Below, one piece after another: positions 57,385-64,000 of a stretch of DNA of 64,000 nucleotides. A program made the position numbers and the translations under genes. The DNA comes from Aquarana catesbeiana (lineage: Eukaryota > Chordata > Amphibia > Anura > Ranidae), in contig NC_133326.1 in the NCBI RefSeq assembly GCF_042186555.1, forward strand, positions 693,604,700-693,668,699, written 5' to 3'. A model generated the notes under the pieces. That model ran no database searches, was not told the DNA's origin, and saw only the letters and a list, made by a program, of their open reading frames with translations. Positions within the stretch are counted from its first letter, which is position 1; each line of letters starts with the position of its first letter.

Positions 57385-57459
57385 CGCTCACAGATCGTAC
57401 GTAATATGCAGTGTGTATAAAGCGTAACACACGTGCGTATTACGTACGATCTGTGAGCG
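57385..57459. promoter_or_regulatory. 25-bp inverted repeat between the two divergent Harbinger genes
   Basis: Left arm 57385-57409 starts CGCTCACAGATCGTACGTAA. Right arm 57435-57459 is its reverse complement with one mismatch in 25. The 25-nt spacer contains TATAA (57416-57420). It sits between the SANT-like start (57321) and the MADF transcript, so it may be a shared promoter or a binding site for one of the two proteins. Role inferred from position. Confidence 0.6.
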
Positions 57460-57477
57460 GAGGAAGGAGCATTGGAG

Positions 57478-58789
57478 ATGCCGATCGTGATAATGAAGGT
57501 AAGATCTAAACTTGCGCCTATACTGCTTCGAAATGGAAGCCTATATTGTAACAAGATTAGGGGAGTTTGGCCTGACATTAGGGTTTGTCTTGTGTTGTGT
57601 CTTGCAGAGAAAATGGATGGGTTCAACGACCACAATTTCCTGCCCCTGTTCATTGACAAATACAGGGAGCTGCCCTGTCTGTGGCAAGTGAGACATCCCC
57701 ACTATAATCACAAACAGAAGAGGCAGGCAGCGCTGGAGAAACTGCTGGAGTTGGTGAAGCCGGTGGTCCTCACAGCAACCATCCCTTATTTAAAAGCTAA
57801 AATTGGTGGCCTGAGGAGCACATATCTTAGGGAGTGCAAGAAGGTCACAGATTCCCAGAGGTCCGGAGCTGCAGCAGATGACGTTTATGTCCCCAGGCTG
57901 TGGTACTATGAGAGACTGGGTTTCTGTCAGACCACACTGAAGTCAGGGAATCCCTCTTCACTCTTCCTTCCACGCTTCCTTCCACCCAAGCTGAGGCTTC
58001 CGATGTCCAACCTGGGCCTTCCAGCCAGGAAGAAGTGGGGGAGCCCAGCTGGAGTCAGGTATAGCATTGTTCTACAGATTTCTGGTCAATAAATAAATGA
58101 TGTTTACTAGATGTTATTATTGATCACTAATTGAAAGTGTTTTACATATCAATAGACAGTAGTGGGCACCCAAAATTGGGACAAGAATGAAAAATGCTGG
58201 GCTCAGAAGGATAGTCTGTTATATTTGTTAACATTCAATTTGCAGCAGTCAGGAGGTGAAAATTGTGTGTGATTGATGAAGAAAATACTAAAACTATGTC
58301 CCTTTTTCATACACAGGAAGACCTCAGCCAGGAGGAGGTTGTGGAATGTGGCAGTCAGGAGGAGGCGGGGATTAGAGGCAGCCAGGAGGAGGCGGGGCTA
58401 AGTGTCAGCCAGGAGAAGCCTGGGACAAGTCGCAGCCTGACTGAGTCTCAGGTCCCTCCCCTCCACCTGCCACATAAACGAGCCAGGAAGGCCACTCCGA
58501 GTCCCGTGCAGGATTCAGGCTGATCCAGGAGGCTTCTGCGTCCCTCAGAGCCTTACCAGCTCATGAAGAGGCCTTTGCCTGCATGGCTGCCACAAAACTG
58601 CTGGGCATGCAGGAGGGTCAACGCAGGCTCTGTGAGGACCTTCTGTACAAAGTCCTACGTAAGGGGGTGAGTGGGGAACTAACACCCAAGACGGATGTCA
58701 TTGAGTTGCACCATCCTCCTCCTCCTCCTGCTGCCACAACTCCACCACCACAGCCACCACGTGTAAGGAAGCGTGGAAGGAAGACCTGA
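57478..58789 (+). pseudogene. Harbinger-associated MADF-domain protein, frameshifted
   Basis: The likely start is 57613 (MDGFNDHNF), just after an intron with donor GTAAGA (57499) and acceptor TTGCAG (57607). The upstream ATGs would be out of frame. The MADF domain reads FIDKYRELPCLWQVRHPHYN ... ALEKLLELVKP ... KIGGLRSTYLRECKKV; MADF domains bind DNA. After YYERLGF one base is missing, and an S/T/E-rich tail continues in another frame to a donor near 58060. The next coding block (from about 58315) has GSQEEAG-type repeats and KRARKATPSP. A second frame change near 58525 leads into an ATKLLGMQEGQRRLCEDLLYKVL helix and a proline-rich, RKRGRKT end. Confidence 0.75.
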
Positions 58790-59590
58790 GAGTGATGACC
58801 CTGGGTTCAGTCTGGTCTGACAAAAGCTGCAGTCTCTTGTATGACCACAGCCTGGGGACACAGATGTCATCTGCTGTTGTTCATGATCTCTGGGACTTCT
58901 GGACCAGACTGCACTCCCTTAGATATGGACTCCTCAGGCCACCAATTTTGCTTTCAAATTATTGATGTCTGCCCTGGGGGTCCAAGGCTTCACCCACTTC
59001 TGCAGTTTCTCCAGCATTGCCTCCCTCTTTGTTTAGTTGTGAGCCCTTAATAACATTTTTTAGGTAAATTCTACTCTCCTGTGTGTGTTTTCATCCAAAA
59101 AGGACAGTTTGTTGGTGACGATTCAGGTACATTTCTAAAGTACAATGTGAAATTAACAAGGGACAACAACACCAAACAATCTCCTACAGATTAAATAGAA
59201 CAACATATCAATGGTGTTGTGGGAACTTGTCACAAAAAACACACACAAACATTTTCGGGAGTACAAATCAAAATCGCCTAAAAAAAAAAAAATACAAACA
59301 CAAAAAAAGAATCTACATTAAAGCCAGAAAATATATAAAAAATATACAAAAATATGTTGTCAGATGTGAGAAATCAAAATATATTGAGGGAATCACGATA
59401 AATAGTAACGAAATAAGTTTGTGAGAAGTGTGTGTGAATAAGAGCAGCAAAACTACTTCATTCTTCTCACGTTATAAAGAAGAAGAGAGTGCGCTGTATT
59501 AAACCATTTTTAACATTGCAGCGTGACGAAAGTGCTGTATCCATTGCGAACGCTAAATTTACCAGAACGAGCTGTTCCGTCTTGGAATTT
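58790..59590. other. Harbinger 3' flank, no gene recognised
   Basis: Sequence downstream of the MADF gene, A-rich from 59220 on, with no supported gene. It precedes the Harbinger terminal region. Confidence 0.5.
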
Positions 59591-59818
59591 CTTCTGAGCA
59601 TGCGTGGCACTTTGTGCGTCGGAACAGGCCACACACGGTCGGAATTGACGCGATCGGATTTTGTTGTCGGAAAATTTTATCTCCTGCTCTCCAACTTTGT
59701 GTGTCGGAAAATCAGATGGAAAATGTCCGATGGAGCCAACACATGGTCGGAATTTCCGACAACACGCTCCGATCGGACATTTTCCATCGGAAAATCCAAC
59801 CGTGTGTTCGGGGCATTA
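59591..59818. mobile_element. Harbinger right terminus (second subfamily)
   Basis: Subterminal GAGCATGCGTGGCACTTTGTG, GTCGGAAAATTTT and the terminus ACCGTGTGTTCGGGGCATTA. It is closest to the right half of the MITE at 33496-33927, and differs from the AGGGCATACACACGG terminus at 46258. LINE B sequence begins at 59819. Confidence 0.8.
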
Positions 59819-60352
59819 GTCTGGCTTGGCGAACCCTGATGTTATGTTCCAGAGGTTGATAGGTTTGCCTTTGAATGGTGCCCAGTATTCTTTGGTGATG
59901 AGTTAGTTTGTCCATTGAGAGTATGGGGGGGTGCATGTAAGGTTCATATAGGGAGTTATGGGTTGTTCCGGTAATGAAGATAAGGTAGGGATAGAAGAGG
60001 GTTGTCATGAGTCCATCTGTTAACTCTTCAGGAGTTGAAGGTGGGTATGTTGCCCCATTAGACTGTAAAGCTTGTAGTGTTTTTGGATGAAGGTGTCACA
60101 AACAGAGTAAGGTGACATTGTGGGGGTGGAGGTTTTAAGCTTTCAGAGGTGGAGTATACTAGGGTTTAAGTATATGACATGTCTGTCAAACAAAGTAGTC
60201 TGCGGTGCAGAGTCTTTGGAATAGTACTGTGTAAGAATAAGCAAACTATGTGTAACAGTTAGAGAACCAAAAACTTACAACTTACTGAACCTCGGGTTGC
60301 ATATTTAAACAGGGTGGTCCGAGGAGTGGGTAGTGAATGTATGGCTTCCAAA

Positions 60353-61492
60353 TCAGGCCTCCTGGCGAGATCTCCTGTGTGTCGGTGAGGCCGAGAGGCT
60401 TCCATTTGTAGGATGACAGCATGCTTGAGGTGGAGGGGTTGTTGGAGGTGATCTTTGGCTATGTGGTCTTTGTGCATTCCATTCCATGGGATCTTCTAAG
60501 TGGTCTGCATTCCAGGGAGCTGATACGCGATGTTCGCTATACCAGTCAGGCAGGTGTGGGGTTGGTATGTTTAATGTATTGCAGAAGGGTTGCACATCTT
60601 CCGGGATCTGGAGCAAGGCAGTGCGACCCGTTGTCGAGGCTGAGAGGTAAAAAGAAAACTTCTATCTGTAAGAAATGTTTCTTGATCGAAGGATGTCCAG
60701 GAGAGGGTAGAGACCCTTCTGGTGTTGAAGCGTGATAGGTGACAGATCCTGGAAGAGTTTAATTGCAGAGCCCTCATGTAGGATCTAGCACCTTTCCATG
60801 GCGTGTTTAAGGATTTCTTCTTTCAGAGGAAAATTCACCAGGCAACAGGTGACATCACATGGGGGATCTGAATCCCTGCCCCTGGGGTGCAGGGCTCTGT
60901 GTATGCATTCCATTTCAATTGGTGAATCATGGGGTCTGTCTAGTAAGTCGTTGAAAATGCATTGTACACATTGTTGGAGGTTGCTAGGGTCAACAGTTTC
61001 AGTGAGGTCCCTCACACTTACATTATGCCTGAGTTCTCTATTGTCGAGATTATCCAAGTGTCTGTTCATCTCTCTGAGTTGAAAAGAGTGGTGGTCCGAC
61101 ATTTGTTGAATCTGTGCTATGGCGTTCTCCTGCCTGCCTGTAGTAGCTTCCACTCTTTCTAATCCTACTGCCACTGCTTGTATGTCCAGCCGGAGGTCTC
61201 CTATGGCAGCTGACAAGGTATTTTTAATGTCTGATGCAATATTTAGCGGGTCATTCAGACATAGAGGCTGTGCTGTGTTGGCAGTGGGAGATGCTGCATT
61301 CATTTGATTGAGTCTATGGCGGTCTGGGCTGCAGCTAGCAGACCGCATGGAGTGGGAGGAAGCCTGAGAGGGGGGTTGCAGGTGCCCCTGCTTTGATCTG
61401 AACAGCACGGGTATATTGCCGCTCAGCTGCATTTCTCTATCGCGAGGGGATCTCGATCTTGTGGCGGATGAGCTCCGGTCTCCCTTACCCAT
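60353..61492 (-). pseudogene. LINE B ORF1, frameshifted
   Basis: It starts MGKGDRSSSATRSRSPRDREM at 61492. A basic, serine-rich N-terminus is followed by a coiled coil (IASDIKNTLSAAIGDLRLDI ... QMSDHHSFQLREMNRHLDNL), an RRM-like block (RHNVSVRDLTETVD ... ECIHRALHPRGRD, CCLVNFPLKEEI) and, after a frame change near 60785, a C-terminal domain ending near 60353. L1 ORF1 proteins form trimers that coat the element RNA. The plus-strand duplicate at 45881 lacks its middle. Confidence 0.82.
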
Positions 61493-61596
61493 TTTGGTTG
61501 TGCTCTGTACCTCTCTTTAGCTGTTTGTCGTCCTCGTCGAGCGGGAGCAAGAGGATTAAGCAGCCATTCTCTTCCGGCACCAAGCCACGCCCCCCC

Positions 61597-62201
61597 ATTT
61601 TGTACTTTTTGCTATAATAAATATCCCCATTTTTTAAAAAAAAAGCACAATTTTTTTCTCAGTTAAGGCCAATATGTATTCTTCTACTTATTTTTGGAAA
61701 AAAAAAAACGCAATAAGCGTATATTGATTGGTTTGTGCAAAAGTTATAGCGTCTACAAAATAGGGGATAGATTTATAGCATTTTTATTACTATTATTTTT
61801 TTACTAGTAATGGCGGCGATCTGCGATTTTTATCGGGACTGCAACATTAAGGCAGACACATCAGACACCTTTGACACATTTTTGGGACCATTGGCATTTA
61901 TACAGCGGTCAGTGCTATAAAAACGCACTGATTACTGTAAAAATGTCACTGGCAGGGAAGGGGTTAACACTAGGGGGCGATCAAGGGGTTAACTGGGTTC
62001 CTTGTGTGTGTTTCTAACTGCAGGGGGGGGACTGACCTAGAGGAAATGACTGATCGTGGTTCCTAGCTATTAGAAACTCATGATTTGTCTCTCCTCACAG
62101 AACTGTCCCACTTAAAGGAGCTGATGTATAGCTACAGCGGCTCGCGGGATCGTGCTGACCTGCCGCAGCATAATGATGGCAGCTGGTCGGCAAGCCGTTA
62201 A
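61597..62201. mobile_element. piggyBac-type TTAA MITE, right half
   Basis: It resumes with ATTTTGTACTTTTTGC. It has TTGGTTTGTGCAAAAGTTATAGCG and GGGGTTAACACTAGGGGGCG blocks and ends GGTCGGCAAGCCGTTAA. The left half is at 30241-30487. Confidence 0.8.
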
Positions 62202-63240
62202 ATAATTTCTTAGTCAATTTTTTAACATTGCTTTTTTTCTATTTTTTTTAAATACTTTCAACAGAGTAGTTCAGCGTCACCTGTGGTGGAGATTCCGCTA
62301 TACATAATCAATCTTACCTGCGCTAACATGCGCCCATTCAGTAAAATGGTATAATGCATGTTACTTAACCCATGTCTCCTGCATTTCCCCAGTAAACAGA
62401 CATGACCATGCTTACTTCCTCATCTCAGCACGACTGCCCCCTCCTTATAGGAGGCTATTGCTTTTATTCACACACACAAACGAAGTCGCAAACAGGAAGG
62501 CCTGGCCCCAACAGCCAATAGCTTCCTCAACAGGATAACACAGGATATGACATGTCAACACAAGATATCCTTCCAAACAAGATGAATTTATACAACCAAT
62601 GAATAATGACTGGGGGAGTCTTATGGGCGTGTCTGGGCGGGGACAGCATGTACGATCTCCAGCCCCCTGTCTCTGTATCACAGGAAGCCTGAGATAATGA
62701 ACGCTGCTCCTGACCACAACTATTCAAAGACTCCCTCTCATTTTTACCGTTTTTTGTGAATCCAGATTCTGCTTTGTTCAGAGAACAAAACATACCCAGA
62801 CTATATTACTGTCTCTGTGGATGGGAGATTATCTGCAGGTATAAGCCATGGCACCCCAAATGTTTTGATCAGGCATACAGGGGTGACACAAGCGCACATC
62901 CGCTAAACCGATAATGTCTTTGCAGAGTGAAAACACCCCCCCAGATGATCGTTCTGTGCATCGCACAGGGGCCCTTCACGGGCAGACATATCCCCACTCT
63001 GCAAACACTTCTCTACATCCCCAAGGAGCTTTTCACTACCAAACGGATGTCAACCAGAGTCAGTCTGCCCCAGTCAGCTCTTTAGTGCGAGCTGCAGGAG
63101 TACTAACACTGGGAGACACTATGACAATACATATTAAAATACATCTTCATAACATTTCCACAACACACCATAGATACTTTGATTGCTGTTACAGTGATAA
63201 ACCTTGTAACAGCAATGTTTTAAACTATCATGAATGGGTT
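62202..63240. other. stretch with no recognised gene or repeat family
   Basis: About 1 kb with short open frames only. I see no domain, tRNA or clear terminal repeats. It may be host intergenic DNA or an unrecognised old repeat. Confidence 0.5.
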
Positions 63241-63522
63241 TTATTCAAGCCGCATGCATGTGTCCTGCTTACTAATATAGGGAGTCAGCAATGCCAATAG
63301 ACGGTGAAAGCAGGGGTCCATCATCCGGATATAATTCCTGAAATCATCAGGATTATTCTCTTGGAGCTCCCACAGCAAAGGCATATGACAGAATTGGTCA
63401 GGATTAAGCAACCAATTCTTGGTCCAAGAACTCCTCCTCCTCCTGTTCCTGGACTTGACTTGGGTCAAAGAAATAACTCCAAGCCCAATAATAGCACAAT
63501 TTCTCTGACGAGAACGCCACAT
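63241..63522 (-). pseudogene. Harbinger transposase N-terminal fragment, copy 3
   Basis: MWRSRQRNCAIIGLGVISLTQ, then RRSSWTKNWLLNPDQFCHMPLL and DPCFHRLLALLTPYISKQDTCM, clearly related to exon 1 of the copies at 2743 and 46728 but more diverged. The catalytic exon is absent. Confidence 0.85.
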
Positions 63523-63890
63523 GGCTAATAGAGGAAAGACCGTTCAGAAACGAACTGACAAGCACAATCTGAAAATCAGAAATGACCTGAAAATTAGAAA
63601 TGAACTGAAAAGCACGACCTGAAAAACAGAAACGTACTGACAAGCATGCATTGACACTCGCCAAACTTCTACTAACACGAGATTGGCAGAAGGAGCCCAA
63701 AGGGTGGTGCATGACTATTGGACTTCCTTTTTATCAGCTCGTAGTACATCTAGTACGTCACTACGTTCGTAATTGTTGGCCAACAATTGTGTGGCCGTGT
63801 GTATGCAAGACAAGGTTGGGCCAACGCCGTTCGGACAAAATTCCACAGTTTTATTGGCCAACAATCCGATCGTGTGTACGAGGCTTAACA
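63241..63890 (-). mobile_element. Harbinger element, copy 3, 5' end only
   Basis: Transposase exon 1 remnant followed outward by a GGAGCCCAAAGGGTG block shared with the other copies and a terminus near ATCCGATCGTGTGTACGAGGC (63888). Truncated within the transposase. Confidence 0.75.
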
Positions 63891-63982
63891 GTTTGTCCCT
63901 AGCTTATGTGCATTCAATTCACTTTAGTGCTCGAGCATGGCTCTACATGGATTTGTGGATTTGAGGCAATAGAAGACAAAAC

Positions 63983-64000
63983 TATATATATATATATATA
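63983..64000. repeat. (TA)n at window edge
   Basis: A TA dinucleotide run that continues past the window end. Confidence 0.9.

Larger units (their letters stand above)
30488..61596 (-). mobile_element. LINE B: L1-like retrotransposon, minus strand, split by about 24 kb of insertions
   Basis: Target duplication ATTTTGTACTTTTT lies at 30474-30487 and 61597-61610. The 5' end is at 61596 and the 3' end at 30488, with an AATAAA signal on the minus strand near 30500. Pieces in order on the minus strand: 5' UTR and ORF1 (61596-about 60353), inter-ORF region to 59819, then ORF2 from 37841 to about 32850, and the 3' UTR to 30488. Interruptions are at 30560-32178, 33496-33927, 34316-34957, 35930-36109 and the composite 37842-59818. 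Confidence 0.85.

Noticed and set aside
57478..57612. Upstream ATGs as the MADF start
   Set aside because: They lie before a canonical intron (57499-57607), and after splicing they are out of frame with MDGFN.
46258..59818. One simple Harbinger with a nested piggyBac
   Set aside because: The two extreme termini differ in sequence and the flanking LINE sequences are inverted copies rather than one split target, so a simple insertion does not explain it.
62445..62793. Overlapping minus-strand frames suggesting a gene
   Set aside because: No domain, no splice support and low-complexity ends.

Overview
This is vertebrate nuclear DNA, almost certainly from an amphibian and most likely a frog. 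It has one intact intronless olfactory-receptor gene in a mass of nested transposons: Harbinger, piggyBac, hAT foldbacks, Tc1, L1-like LINEs, a chromovirus-type Ty3/gypsy element, a gamma/epsilon-like endogenous retrovirus, and short retro-insertions with hammerhead-like cores. The frog call rests on recognising repeat families and on the OR type; it is inference. There is no bacterial-style operon. Nearly every long ORF is a transposon fragment.

Layout. 1-3226: truncated Harbinger copy, transposase on minus. 3826-4603: a TCTA microsatellite with a Tc1 foldback inserted in it. 5265-8689: a TTAA-flanked MITE carrying a 3.1-kb hAT-like foldback (8-bp TSD), which itself carries a 644-bp insertion (14-bp TSD). 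8919-9866: the olfactory receptor. About 10246-29120: a Tc1 transposase copy split by a full-length L1-like LINE (LINE A, 11493-27991, 14-bp TSD), whose ORF1 is split by a gypsy element (16555-27314), whose reverse transcriptase is split by an endogenous retrovirus (19345-24181, TSD GGGAC). The right edge of this stack was later duplicated in tandem (27268-29036).

30241-62201: one piggyBac-type TTAA MITE split by a second LINE (LINE B, minus strand, 30488-61596, 14-bp TSD). LINE B is broken by several insertions. Near its ORF1/ORF2 junction sits a composite of about 22 kb (37842-59818). That composite holds an inverted duplicate of LINE B's own 5' end and flank, a 7.6-kb palindromic satellite element (37911-45490, 15-bp TSD), a Harbinger transposase copy (46258-about 49870), a piggyBac element (50157-56003), and a Harbinger accessory gene pair (56004-58789) ending in a Harbinger terminus at 59818. 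62202-64000: a stretch without recognised genes, then a third Harbinger 5' fragment and a TA repeat at the edge.

Most notable: (1) a compact type-I hammerhead-like motif at the very 5' end of a 642-bp insertion with target-site duplication (34321-34365), and weaker relatives elsewhere; (2) a three-exon Harbinger SANT/Myb-like gene that stays open across canonical splice sites, divergent from a MADF gene, with a 25-bp inverted repeat between them; (3) the composite of mismatched Harbinger ends bracketed by inverted copies of the same LINE, suggesting aberrant transposition; (4) the 7.6-kb palindrome of about 146-bp repeats. All splice sites, TSDs and folds were read by eye; no alignment or folding program was run.
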